From assembly GCA_026706025.1 (NCBI GenBank), contig JAPOZO010000052.1, forward strand, positions 174,337 through 238,336: a stretch of 64,000 nt of DNA, given 5' to 3'. The number at the start of each line of letters is the position of its first letter. Position 1 is the stretch's first letter. Below the pieces are notes generated by a model, which saw only the letters and a program-made list of their open reading frames with translations, made no database searches and was not told where the DNA came from. Source of the stretch: Candidatus Poribacteria bacterium (GTDB lineage: Bacteria > Poribacteria > WGA-4E > WGA-3G). Positions 43,582-52,462 of the stretch are shown here, piece by piece. The position numbers were made by a program, and so were the translations under genes.

Positions 43582-44340
43582 GTGGCATCTATTAATGACA
43601 TCGCAAATGAATTTATCCGAGAAGAAATTGAAGAATTCTTGGAAGAACCAGATGAAATAGCCCTTGCCATTGACACGTTCGCGCAAGCGACCCCTGCTAT
43701 GCAAAACATCGCTGCTGCACTGATTGACGGCGACCATCACACTGTCGATGAATTGACCGAAGCAGCTCTGGAAGATGGCACAGAAGCGTTAGAAATTATG
43801 GATGATGGACTCATCGCTGGGATGGGCATCGTCGGCATCAAATTCAGAGAGAACTTCATCTTTGTGCCAGAAGTCCTTGCATGCGCGCGCGCAATGAAAG
43901 CAGGGATGGCATATATTGAACCGATCCTCTCCGAATCAGGCATTGAACCGATCGGCACAGTGATTATGGGAACCGTCAAAGGCGACCTGCACGACATCGG
44001 CAAGAATCTTTGCATTATGATGTTACGCGGCGCAGGTTTCGTGGTACATGATTTGGGTGTCGATACTTCTGAAGATGAATTCATTGAAGCCGTTGAGGAA
44101 TATGAGGCACCAATTTTGGGGATGTCAGCACTCCTGACGACAACAATGCCGAACATGGGAAAAACAATTGATGCCTTCATTGACGAGGACCTGCGGGAAG
44201 AGGTAAAAATTATGGTAGGTGGCGCGCCAGTCACGCAGACATTCGCAGACGACATGGGGGCTGATGGATACGGGAAAGATGCCCTCGCCTGTGTCGCCTT
44301 AGCCAAACAGTTTCTTCTTGAAGAACCTGAGGAGTGGTAA
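43582..44340 (+). CDS. Corrinoid (B12-binding) methyltransfer protein
   Basis: GTG 43582 with AGGAGGG upstream gives 252 residues. A short N-terminal region is followed by the B12-binding helical cap (residues about 45-115: AALIDGDHHTVDELTEAALEDG) and the Rossmann B12-binding domain with the histidine of D-x-H-x-x-G in VKGDLHDIGKNLCIMML, then a serine/threonine loop GMSALLTTTMPNM and GGAPVT. This is the shuttle that carries a methyl group on cobalamin, as in MtmC/MtbC-type systems. It is the first of a three-gene module with its activator and a Hcy-type methyltransferase. Confidence 0.92.
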   Translation: MASINDIANEFIREEIEEFLEEPDEIALAIDTFAQATPAMQNIAAALIDGDHHTVDELTEAALEDGTEALEIMDDGLIAGMGIVGIKFRENFIFVPEVLACARAMKAGMAYIEPILSESGIEPIGTVIMGTVKGDLHDIGKNLCIMMLRGAGFVVHDLGVDTSEDEFIEAVEEYEAPILGMSALLTTTMPNMGKTIDAFIDEDLREEVKIMVGGAPVTQTFADDMGADGYGKDALACVALAKQFLLEEPEEW

Positions 44341-44446
44341 GGGGAACGGTTATCGGTTTTAAGGGTTGTCGAATTAAAAAGGTTTTGGTTAAACCGTACC
44401 TTTCTTTAACTGAAGACCGAAAACTGATAACTGATAACCAATAAAC

Positions 44447-46327
44447 ATGAAAAAAATAGATAAAGCGGAGTATGAGAAACGCCTCAATAAAATTACACAG
44501 ATCTTTGAAGGGTTGGTTGTTCACGCCGATGAACAGGCAACTTATCGGTGCCCGTACAAAAACCGATTTGACCACTGCACGGCGAAGTTCGGCTGCCGAA
44601 ACCAGCGGAAAATTGATGAAGGGACAGGTCTTCTCTGTGTCGGAGATGATAAATTAGATTATCGCAGTGCTTGGGAAACTGACGCCCCTGATGGGACATC
44701 GGAATCACAAGGCACGATCACATGCGACGGAAAGGTTTATCAACTCACTCCCGGAAAAACCGTTTTTGACTATGCTGATGATTTAACCGTCCAAGTACCG
44801 ACCTCTTGCTTCCGAACCGGGCAGTGCCACGAATGCATCGTTGAGATTAAACGCGGAATGGACAGTCTCCAACCCCCTAATGAAGCCGAAGCCTTCCTTC
44901 GAGACAACTACCGCCTCGCCTGCCAAGCGGTCGTTCTTGATGTTGATGAAGACATTGAGTTTACGCCGCTCCGGCGCACACCGAAGATCCTAACACATAC
45001 GGTTACAAATGACGATGCAGCACTGGAACTCAGCCCGCGAGTTACGCATCAAGACGGAACTGTTTACTATAACAAGGAACCTGTTGATCGTTACCGAGGA
45101 CATCTCTACGGGTTAGCCATAGACATCGGGACAACAACGGTAGTAGCGAATTTGGTGGATTTAGAGAACGGAGAGACGGTTTCTGTCAGTTCCTTTGAAA
45201 ACCCACAGCGTTTCGGGGGCAGCGATATCATGAACCGCATCAGTTATGACGGCGAATTTCAGGGTGAACTGCGCCGCTCGCTTATCGCCGCACTAAACAG
45301 TGAGATCATGGAGATGTGTGAGCGACACAACTTCGTCCGACAGGAAATTTATGAAATCGTCGTTGTCGGGAACACAACAATGCGCGATATTTTCTTCAAG
45401 CAGGATGTCCAGAGCATCGGACAAAAACCGTATAAATCCCTGATTGAGCATGAATATCGGGACGGCATCCGTTCAACCACTTCGCTTACGGAAAAGACGC
45501 GCCGCTTAGGCATTCGTGCGAATCCGAAAGCGATGGTGTACAGCCTACCGTTGATTGCCAGCCATGTCGGTGCAGATGTCGCCGCGGATTTAATCGCAGT
45601 TGACATCGCCTCACAGGATGAAGTCATCATGTTGGTTGATGTCGGGACTAATACAGAGGTGGTCGTCGGAAATGCAAATCGGATGGTAGCTGCATCGTGT
45701 CCTGCTGGCCCCGCATTTGAAGGCGGCGGTATTGAATACGGGATGCCTGCTTACCCAGGGGCGATTGAGTCTGTGAGATGGAATGGCAGCGAATTCAGTT
45801 ATAAGACGATTGATGCAGAGACACCGCAAGGCTTATGCGGTTCTGGACTGATTTCACTCCTTGCGGAGTTGCGACGGAACGACCAGATGAGTCCGAAAGG
45901 CGTTTTTGCAGAAAGGAAGCAACGTATTATACCGCTTTTGCCGGAACACGGTATTACCTTCTCACGCGAGGATGCAAGTAATCTTGCGCAAGCAAAGGCA
46001 GCCAATTACTGCGGACAGTATATTGTCCTGCGACATTTCGGTTGCGCGCCTGAAAACATCACAAAACTCTTTTTGGCAGGCGGTTTTGCCAATTATGTTA
46101 ACTTACAGGATGCAATTGAAATCGGATTCCTCGCACCTGTTCCAGAAGAAAATGTAGTCAAAATCGGCAACGCAGCAGTAGCAGGCGCGACGGCTGTCCT
46201 CCTCTCCGAAAAAAAACGCGTAAGTGTTGAAGCATTTGTCAGCAATATTGAACACATTGAATTGGAAACCACACCCGATTTCTTTGATATATTCGTGGAA
46301 GGTTGTCAATTTAAACCGATGGTATAG
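44447..46327 (+). CDS. RamA-like corrinoid-activation protein (ferredoxin-ASKHA)
   Basis: A 626-residue protein starting at ATG 44447. The N-terminal part has four cysteines (C35, C44, C50, C64) of unusual spacing that could bind another metal cluster. A [2Fe-2S] ferredoxin domain follows with C121-x5-C127-x2-C130 and C159. The remainder is an ATP-binding ASKHA (DUF4445) domain (YGLAIDIGTTTVVANLVDL, VGNTTMRDIFF, LVDVGTNTEVVVGN, AGPAFEGGGIEYGMPA, LAGGFANYVNLQDAI). Proteins of this type reduce inactive Co(II) corrinoid back to Co(I), using ATP. It lies 106 bp after the corrinoid-protein gene. Confidence 0.9.
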   Translation: MKKIDKAEYEKRLNKITQIFEGLVVHADEQATYRCPYKNRFDHCTAKFGCRNQRKIDEGTGLLCVGDDKLDYRSAWETDAPDGTSESQGTITCDGKVYQLTPGKTVFDYADDLTVQVPTSCFRTGQCHECIVEIKRGMDSLQPPNEAEAFLRDNYRLACQAVVLDVDEDIEFTPLRRTPKILTHTVTNDDAALELSPRVTHQDGTVYYNKEPVDRYRGHLYGLAIDIGTTTVVANLVDLENGETVSVSSFENPQRFGGSDIMNRISYDGEFQGELRRSLIAALNSEIMEMCERHNFVRQEIYEIVVVGNTTMRDIFFKQDVQSIGQKPYKSLIEHEYRDGIRSTTSLTEKTRRLGIRANPKAMVYSLPLIASHVGADVAADLIAVDIASQDEVIMLVDVGTNTEVVVGNANRMVAASCPAGPAFEGGGIEYGMPAYPGAIESVRWNGSEFSYKTIDAETPQGLCGSGLISLLAELRRNDQMSPKGVFAERKQRIIPLLPEHGITFSREDASNLAQAKAANYCGQYIVLRHFGCAPENITKLFLAGGFANYVNLQDAIEIGFLAPVPEENVVKIGNAAVAGATAVLLSEKKRVSVEAFVSNIEHIELETTPDFFDIFVEGCQFKPMV

Positions 46328-46340
46328 TGGTTATCGGTTC

Positions 46341-46359
46341 GGATTTTCTACGAAAATCC
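46341..46359. repeat. Hairpin GGATTTTC/GAAAATCC
   Basis: GGATTTTC (46341-46348), loop TAC, GAAAATCC (46352-46359), 14 bp after the activator stop: a perfect 8-bp stem. The gap to the methyltransferase also holds GTTACTG/CAGTAAC and GTTATCAGT-type units. Confidence 0.5.
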
Positions 46360-46512
46360 TTTCAGTGGTCAGTTGTCAGTTACTGTCTTGTGGCAGTAAC
46401 AAGGTTTGTACCCGATACAACAGGTTTCCGAACTGATAACTGACGACTCTAAATCTGACAACTGAAAGCGAAGCGAACTGACAACTGGCAACCATTGAGA
46501 CGAAGGAAAAAA

Positions 46513-47532
46513 ATGCGCGAAAACCCAATAGTTAAAAATTTTCAAGAACGCTTAAAAGTTGATGAACCGATTTTATACGATGGCGGGTTCGGTTCGCAGA
46601 TGTTTGCTCGCGGTATAGAACTCGCGAACAGCGCACTCGCCAATGAATTGCATCCTGCTACGGTTGTTGACATCCATTCAGATTACATCAACGCAGGTGC
46701 TGAGGCGATTGGAACAAATACGTTTGTCGCATCACCACTTCACTTAGAAATGGCGGGGCAAGACACAGCGGGTGCGCAACGTCTGACACGCCTTGCTGTC
46801 CAACACGCAAAAATGGCTGTAGAGCAGAGCGGAAAAAATGTATATATCGCAGGTTCCGTCGGCCCCTCTCCCGGTGCGATTGAAGCCGATAGCGGGGATA
46901 CAACTTTCGGGATTCCAAATGATGACGCGAGAGAGGCACATAAATTGGTGATCCATACACTCGTAGAAGAGGGTGTGGATTTTCTCTGTCTTGAGACGAT
47001 GTTTTCCGCAAAAGAGGCAGCAATGGCTGTAGATGTCGCACGTGAGACAGGAATCCCTGTTGCGGTGAATTTGACGTACAAATGGACGAAGGAACGGCGG
47101 ACAGGTAATGTTATTTATCGGACAGATTGGGGAAATTCCCCTGCGGATCTGCTTGAGATTCTCATAAACAACGGACTTTCAGACGGCGGTTCACTGTTAG
47201 ATGCTGTGAGTATCATTGGTGTAAACTGTGGTGCTGAATCCAGACGCGATGAACATACAGGGATGCCTTATGCGATTGCGGGTATCCAGCAAATCAATAC
47301 GGCACTCGCTGAAACGGGAGTCAACGGGAAATGGATGATGGCATATCCAAATGCCGGCATGCCGAAGCTCGACGAAAATCATAACACTGTCTATACACAA
47401 ACACCAGCGGAGATGGCAAGCCACGTTCCCGCACTCATTGAAGCCGGAGCGTACCTGATAGGTGGCTGTTGTGGCACAACACCGAAGCATATTAAAGCCT
47501 TCCGTGAAGCAATTGTGGCACATCAGTCCTAA
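46513..47532 (+). CDS. Homocysteine S-methyltransferase family protein
   Basis: ATG 46513 (MRENPIVKNF) with GACGAAGGA upstream gives 339 residues. It shows the TIM-barrel Hcy-methyltransferase fold: ILYDGGFGSQMFARGIEL, GTNTFVAS, ETMFSAKEAAMAV, GVNCGAES and GGCCGTTPKHIKAF, where three cysteines bind zinc. In the corrinoid setting it probably donates a methyl group to, or takes it from, the corrinoid protein; it might make methionine or use another thiol. It is the third gene of the module and probably shares its transcript through a 185-bp gap. Confidence 0.88.
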   Translation: MRENPIVKNFQERLKVDEPILYDGGFGSQMFARGIELANSALANELHPATVVDIHSDYINAGAEAIGTNTFVASPLHLEMAGQDTAGAQRLTRLAVQHAKMAVEQSGKNVYIAGSVGPSPGAIEADSGDTTFGIPNDDAREAHKLVIHTLVEEGVDFLCLETMFSAKEAAMAVDVARETGIPVAVNLTYKWTKERRTGNVIYRTDWGNSPADLLEILINNGLSDGGSLLDAVSIIGVNCGAESRRDEHTGMPYAIAGIQQINTALAETGVNGKWMMAYPNAGMPKLDENHNTVYTQTPAEMASHVPALIEAGAYLIGGCCGTTPKHIKAFREAIVAHQS

Positions 47533-47633
47533 ATTAAAAAGCGCGCAGCTTGGAATGAAATGGAAAGCGGGTATACGGAGAGAAAGTTTCAAACTCCAAT
47601 CCACCTGATCGAACCGCAAGGAAAGTTAGAGAA

Positions 47634-48188
47634 ATGGAAACTGTAACACTCACCTATAAAAGACCCCCGGACCGGGTGAATCACTTCCAACAGGAATTGC
47701 TTTATCTCGACGACGATGTGGTTGTCACGTCTCAACGGGTTAAACCGTCCTCACCGATAATTCAAAACGGCGAGACAGTTTTAGGGGATGACTTTGCTGC
47801 AATCTGGTTTGTGTTTACAGGGCTTTGGTATGATGTCGGCAAAGTTTATAATCTGGATAATGAGTGGACAGGCTATTATTGTGATGTTCTGAAACCCGTC
47901 AAGCGGCGCGTAAATGCGGCAGGAAAACTTGAGTGTTTTGAAATAACCGATCTGTTTTTGGATCTCTGGGTAAATCCAGACGGCACTTATGAAATTCAGG
48001 ATGAGGACGAATTTGCGGAAGCCATTCAAAATGGCGCAATTGACACTGAATTAGAAAGAAAAGCGCGAGAGGTCCTGAACACATTAATCGCTAAAGTAGA
48101 ATCAGGGGCTTTAGCGCGTCAGGTACAAGATGTAATTAATAGGGCGAAGTTCACAGATTTACGGGATTATGTAGAGAAATTACCTTAG
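47634..48188 (+). CDS. DUF402-family protein
   Basis: A 184-residue protein of the DUF402 family (FVFTGLWYDVGKVYNLDNEWTGYYCDVLKPVKRR, ITDLFLDLWVNPDGTYEIQDEDEFAEA). Members are small beta-barrel nucleotide-binding or phosphatase-like proteins; some are nucleoside phosphatases. The Asp-rich loop is consistent with metal binding. A start at ATG 47634 has GAAAGTTAGAGAA ahead of it, a weak site. It lies between the methyltransferase and the aminotransferase. Confidence 0.78.
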   Translation: METVTLTYKRPPDRVNHFQQELLYLDDDVVVTSQRVKPSSPIIQNGETVLGDDFAAIWFVFTGLWYDVGKVYNLDNEWTGYYCDVLKPVKRRVNAAGKLECFEITDLFLDLWVNPDGTYEIQDEDEFAEAIQNGAIDTELERKAREVLNTLIAKVESGALARQVQDVINRAKFTDLRDYVEKLP

Positions 48189-48209
48189 AAGTCAAAGGGG
48201 GATGAGAAG

Positions 48210-49424
48210 ATGGCAACTTTGGCAATAAACGGCGGCGAACCTGTCCGAACTGACGGTTTTCCGGCGTGGCCCACACTCGACGCGGCGGATCTTGAAGCAT
48301 TTGAAACTATCTATAACAGTAAGCAATGGGGTGTTGGTGGACCGAAAGTTCCAGGATTTGCGCAACAGTTCGCTGAATTCCAAGGTGCGAACTACGGCGT
48401 TTGCGTCAATAGCGGCACCTCGGCACTCTATATCGCCCTGAAAGCGGCGGGCGTTTGTCCCGGCGACGAAGTTATCACGACCTCCTATACCTTTCAAGCA
48501 ACAGTCGTTGCGATTCTGATGACGCATGCCGTGCCTGTCTTTGTCGATACTGCACCGGATAGTTTTCTATTGGATGTTTCCAAGGTAGAAGCCGCGATCA
48601 CTGAAAAGACGAAAGTCATTTTGCCGGTCCATATCGCAGGATATCCCGCAGATTTAGACGCACTTGTTGACCTTGCGAACCGCCATAATCTCAAGATTGT
48701 GGAGGATTGCGCGCAGGCCCACGGTGCGGAGTGGCGCGGACGCGGTGTTGGTAGTTGGGGGCATTTCGGGTGCTTCAGTTTCCAGTCCTCGAAAAACCTT
48801 TGCGCTGGCGAGGGTGGCATTGTCTTGATGAACGATCGGGAACTCTATGAACGGGCTTATGCACTGCATAACTGTGGTCGCACGCTGCCTGATGCTGAAT
48901 TCGGAGACGCAGAACCCTTCGGTGGCAACTTCCGTATGACAGAATGGCAAGCCGGTCTCCTCCTCTCTCGTTTAACCCGACTTGAGGCTGAAACCAATCA
49001 CCGACACAAGAACATGCGCTGGTTAGACGGTTGGCTTGGCGAGGTTCCGGGTATTAAAGTCACGCCATTGGATCCGCGCGCGACGCGTGGTGGATGCCAC
49101 GGCTACAAGGCGATCTTTGATTCCGAAGAGTTTGAAGGCATCTCACGCGAGACTTTCCTCCGTGCGATGCGTGCAGAGGGCATACCTATGGGATATTGGT
49201 ATTCCACCCCTATGTATCGCGCCAACTTCCTCGCCTCTAATCTTTTCGGTCAGAATCTCAATTTTGATGATGTGCAGTGTCCTGAGACTGAAAAAATATG
49301 TCAAACAGGTCTTTCTCTAAGCCAAAACGTCCTTATGGCGAGCGAAGAGGCTATGGAGGACATTATTAAGGCAGTTATCAAGATCCGCCGGAACGTCGCC
49401 GAACTGAAGTCGGAAACGGCTTGA
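48210..49424 (+). CDS. DegT/DnrJ/EryC1/StrS-family PLP aminotransferase
   Basis: A 404-residue sugar aminotransferase of this family. PLP-binding lysine K195 lies in CFSFQSSKNLCAGEGG; GTSALYIALKAAGVCPGDEVITTSYTFQATVVAIL and EDCAQAHGAEWRGRGVG are further signatures. It transfers an amino group from glutamate to a keto sugar, usually a nucleotide sugar, for surface polysaccharide or secondary metabolites. It follows the DUF402 gene by 21 bp, so they may be co-transcribed. No sugar dehydratase gene is near. Confidence 0.9.
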   Translation: MATLAINGGEPVRTDGFPAWPTLDAADLEAFETIYNSKQWGVGGPKVPGFAQQFAEFQGANYGVCVNSGTSALYIALKAAGVCPGDEVITTSYTFQATVVAILMTHAVPVFVDTAPDSFLLDVSKVEAAITEKTKVILPVHIAGYPADLDALVDLANRHNLKIVEDCAQAHGAEWRGRGVGSWGHFGCFSFQSSKNLCAGEGGIVLMNDRELYERAYALHNCGRTLPDAEFGDAEPFGGNFRMTEWQAGLLLSRLTRLEAETNHRHKNMRWLDGWLGEVPGIKVTPLDPRATRGGCHGYKAIFDSEEFEGISRETFLRAMRAEGIPMGYWYSTPMYRANFLASNLFGQNLNFDDVQCPETEKICQTGLSLSQNVLMASEEAMEDIIKAVIKIRRNVAELKSETA

Positions 49425-49466
49425 TGTCTCGGTCCCAGCGGTTAGCAAGCCTAATTATTTTTTTCT

Positions 49467-49630
49467 ACTATCCTTTCAGTCGGAGATGACTCTATATAGA
49501 CGAACCCGATAGGCAAATCTGGGCGTTTCTGTTCACTTTTATTCTCTGCGTATTTGAAACGAAAATAGGGCAGTTTGAATTTTTAACTATCCTTTTCAGC
49601 CTTGAGGGTCTCTATATAAGCAAATCGACC
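49467..49630. repeat. Direct repeat of about 40 bp (two copies)
   Basis: ACTATCCTTTCAG...CTCTATATAGACGAACC (from 49467) recurs at 49586 as ACTATCCTTTTCAG...TCTATATAAGCAAATCGACC, 119 bp apart in the same orientation. The second copy ends just before the ribosome site of the next gene, so it may carry its promoter. Confidence 0.5.
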
Positions 49631-49646
49631 TAAAAAGGAGACAATC

Positions 49647-50204
49647 ATGTCTAACGAACATGAATCCCAAAAAGAAATTCGCCGAATCCTACGGCTGTTG
49701 GAAACCACAGCACGTATTGTTGAAACTTCAGTAATTTCTTCAGAGCACCTTTTTGACGGTGAGGAGCGGTGCGCACGACAATTCAACAACGCTCTGACCC
49801 TTCTAATGGATCTTGAAGCTGTACCCGATGGGCTCTTTGAACCCCTCAAAACAGATGCCACTTTTGGCGACATCTGTTTCGCATGCCACCAAGTCGCAGC
49901 GTACGTTAAAGAAGGATGCGTTGACGATTTTGACTTCGATCACATGAAAAAAACCATTGGTGACGAACTAAAAGATGTCAGCGAGGTTGTCCGGCAATCC
50001 ATGCCCTCCTTTCTCAAAGATATGTGGAGTGGGCAAACAGAAGCAGATAATGTTGATACCGCCGAGACCGTTGAGGTTACCTCGGACGAAGATGCGGACG
50101 CGGCATCTGTCGAACAGCGTATTGGCAAACTTGAAGGACAAATGGAGACTGTTGTCGAGATACTCCAAGAAATCCGAACACAACAGCAAAATAATGGGAC
50201 ATAA
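49647..50204 (+). CDS. Hypothetical acidic coiled-coil protein, 185 residues
   Basis: Starts at ATG 49647 with AAAAAGGAGAC. No signal peptide or membrane helix. It is acidic, predicted mostly helical, with cysteines at C85 and C87 region (DICFACHQVAAYVKEGC) and a heptad-like C-terminus (VEQRIGKLEGQMETVVEILQEIRTQQQ). I do not recognise the family. The C-terminal coiled coil suggests oligomerisation. Confidence 0.7.
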   Translation: MSNEHESQKEIRRILRLLETTARIVETSVISSEHLFDGEERCARQFNNALTLLMDLEAVPDGLFEPLKTDATFGDICFACHQVAAYVKEGCVDDFDFDHMKKTIGDELKDVSEVVRQSMPSFLKDMWSGQTEADNVDTAETVEVTSDEDADAASVEQRIGKLEGQMETVVEILQEIRTQQQNNGT

Positions 50205-50305
50205 ATTAAGGTGTGCCTGTCTGGGATAGCGTTTAGAACTTCCAGGCAGGTCGCGCCTTCCCTTTAACGCCATAACAAAATCCGAGAAGTTGTAGGAGGA
50301 ATTCA

Positions 50306-51430
50306 ATGGCGAGGTTCATGAAATTAAAGTCCCTCGCGGTGCTGATAATTTTTTGTAGCAGTGCTTGGGCTTTTAATGCCAACGCGCAAGTTGCGTCCGA
50401 CGTCACATTAACCCCGGATGGCAATATCCTGAAAAAAATTGAGAAAACATATAATGTCAAGGCTGGCGGAAATCTAACAGTTGCATCGGAATTCGGTGCA
50501 ATTGACATTCAAACCGCTGAACAGGAGAAGGTTGAGGCTGCTATCATCTTCAGTCCCGCTGGTTCAGGTGTGGTTAATATTGTCGGTAATAATGTCGTCA
50601 ATAATAATGTCGTCATCCAGAGTAACAGTAATAGAGGCAATGTTGTCATAATAAACGGTAAGGTTCAAAACGGATCAAAATTCAAGTTGGATCCGCGGGT
50701 AAAAGAGGCTGTTGAGGATTTTGAAGTAACTTTTGAACACAAGGGTTCCGATGTTCGTATTGACGGGAAATTTAAAAAAGGACGTAAACATTGGCGGAAA
50801 GAACTGCGTCAGTTGACAATTCTTTTTCAGGTGACAGTGCCTCAGCAGTACAACATCGACTTGGATACCTCAAACGGTAGTATTTCGGTAGCAGACCTTG
50901 ATGGTGATGTCCGTGCAAAGACCTCGGCTGGGAGTTTGCGGCTTGGTAGGATCAAAGGTCCTGTGTGGGGACGCACCTCGGCTGGAAGTGTCAAGCTGAC
51001 CTCCTGTGATAGCACTGTTGATGTGAAAACGTCGTCTGGCAGTATTGAAATTGGTGATGTTGCCGGTGATGTTCAAGCACAAACTTCGTCGGGCAGCATC
51101 AAGTTGGAAAGCCTCGCCGGAACTGTAAACGCGAGAACCTCAAGCGGTTCTATCCGAGCTTCTCTAACAGACCAACCTAAGCGTGAATGTAATTTACGCA
51201 CATCGGCGGGCAGTATCACTGTTACCCTCATACCGGATATCGCTATTAACTTAGATGCAGAAACCAGTGCAGGACGCGTTTCAACACAATTTCCAGTGAC
51301 TTCGGTCATACACGGAAAAGTGCCTAAAAATAGGTTAAAGGGTAGTATAAACGGCGGTGGTCCCTTGCTAAAATTGCGCACTTCTGCCGGAAGCATCCGT
51401 TTGCAAAAGGCAGAAAAGGCAGCAAACTAA
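50306..51430 (+). CDS. DUF4097-type secreted beta-helix protein
   Basis: A 374-residue protein with a strong ribosome site (GTAGGAGGAATT) and a signal peptide (LKSLAVLIIFCSSAWAFNANA). Residues about 50-90 (GGNLTVASEFGAIDIQTAEQEKVEA) begin a right-handed beta-helix-like array of repeated strands (GSISVADLDGDVRAKTSAGSL, GSIEIGDVAGDVQAQTSSG, GTVNARTSSGSIRA), ending at GSINGGGPLLKLRTSAGSI. DUF4097 proteins are surface or periplasmic proteins of unknown role. It is followed 6 bp later by a paralogue without a signal peptide. Confidence 0.88.
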   Translation: MARFMKLKSLAVLIIFCSSAWAFNANAQVASDVTLTPDGNILKKIEKTYNVKAGGNLTVASEFGAIDIQTAEQEKVEAAIIFSPAGSGVVNIVGNNVVNNNVVIQSNSNRGNVVIINGKVQNGSKFKLDPRVKEAVEDFEVTFEHKGSDVRIDGKFKKGRKHWRKELRQLTILFQVTVPQQYNIDLDTSNGSISVADLDGDVRAKTSAGSLRLGRIKGPVWGRTSAGSVKLTSCDSTVDVKTSSGSIEIGDVAGDVQAQTSSGSIKLESLAGTVNARTSSGSIRASLTDQPKRECNLRTSAGSITVTLIPDIAINLDAETSAGRVSTQFPVTSVIHGKVPKNRLKGSINGGGPLLKLRTSAGSIRLQKAEKAAN

Positions 51431-51436
51431 GTCCTT

Positions 51437-52411
51437 TTGAGCATTAAAAGTAACACTTACGCTATAGCAGTGGAGGAACCTATTTTGGAAAAGATTGAAA
51501 AAACGTATGGTGTCAAGAGCGGCGGGAGTTTAACTGTTTTATCGGAGTTCGGGGCAATTGAAATCCAAACCGCTGAACACGAGAACGTTGAAGTCGTAAT
51601 CACGAAAGAATCAAAATCCAAATCGGTTGAGGCTGTTGAAAAAATGCTCGCAGATTTTGAACTGGCGTTTGAACAAGAGGGTTCCGATGTCCATATTCGA
51701 GGTGATTTCAAACACGATCGGGAGCATTGGCGGAAACAGTTTAATCTTGCGAAAATTCATTTTCTGATAACGGTCCCACAACAGTATAATGTTGATTTGA
51801 ATACCCTAAACAGTGACATTTCCGTGGTCAATCTTACTGGTGCTGTCCGTGTAAAGACCTCGGGGGGTAGTTTGCACTTTCAGAGCATTACAGGTACAGT
51901 GTCGGGGCATACATCCGGTGGTAGTATTGAGGCAGTTGATGTCACAGGCGATGTTCAGGTGCGAACTTCAGGCGGCAGCCTCCGCTTTGGTGCAATTCAG
52001 GGTTTTATTTCAGGTAGGACTTCAGGGGGCAGCATCAAGGTCGTGGACTGTAAGGGCGGAACAGATGTCCGAACTTCCGGAGGTGGTATCTGGTTAGGAG
52101 GCATCGGCAGGAATGTGACAGCGCGAACTTCAGGCGGCTCTATCCAAGCCGCTCTGGCAACACAACCGCAGAGTGAATGTAGTTTGCGCACATCGGGCGG
52201 TGCGATAACCTGCACACTTATGCCAGATGTTGCAGTTGACTTAGAAGCAAAAACCAGCGGTGGACGCGTCTCAACGGATTTTGCAATGGAATCGGTTATT
52301 CAAGGGAAGGCTCCGAAAAATAGGTTGGAAGGTAGTATAAATGGCGGCGGTCCCTTGCTGAAACTGCGCACCTCTGGTGGAAACATTCATTTACAGAAGG
52401 CATCGAATTAA
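51437..52411 (+). CDS. DUF4097 paralogue without visible signal peptide
   Basis: A TTG at 51437 is used as the start; a GTG at 51470 is an alternative. The 324 residues align with the preceding gene from residue about 15 (EPILEKIEKTYGVKSGGSLTVLSEFGAIEIQTAEHENVEV) to its end (GSINGGGPLLKLRTSGGNI) and share the beta-helix repeats (VKTSGGSLHFQSITGTVSGHTSGGSI). The N-terminal signal peptide of its neighbour is absent. The ribosome site is weak. It may be cytosolic, may be translated by read-through coupling (6-bp gap) or may be a decayed copy. Confidence 0.75.
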   Translation: MSIKSNTYAIAVEEPILEKIEKTYGVKSGGSLTVLSEFGAIEIQTAEHENVEVVITKESKSKSVEAVEKMLADFELAFEQEGSDVHIRGDFKHDREHWRKQFNLAKIHFLITVPQQYNVDLNTLNSDISVVNLTGAVRVKTSGGSLHFQSITGTVSGHTSGGSIEAVDVTGDVQVRTSGGSLRFGAIQGFISGRTSGGSIKVVDCKGGTDVRTSGGGIWLGGIGRNVTARTSGGSIQAALATQPQSECSLRTSGGAITCTLMPDVAVDLEAKTSGGRVSTDFAMESVIQGKAPKNRLEGSINGGGPLLKLRTSGGNIHLQKASN

Positions 52412-52462
52412 ACACTTTTTTCAAACTGACAACTCTCACTGCGAGGCAAACTGATAACCATT

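Noticed and set aside
43737-44306. 189-codon frame opposite the corrinoid protein gene
   Set aside because: Low-complexity Ser/Pro/Ile composition and complete overlap with the B12-binding gene indicate a shadow frame.
50870-52250. Regularly spaced repeats suggesting a CRISPR or tandem DNA repeat
   Set aside because: They encode the Thr-Ser-Gly-Gly-Ser strands of DUF4097 beta-helix proteins; no identical repeats with unique spacers are present.
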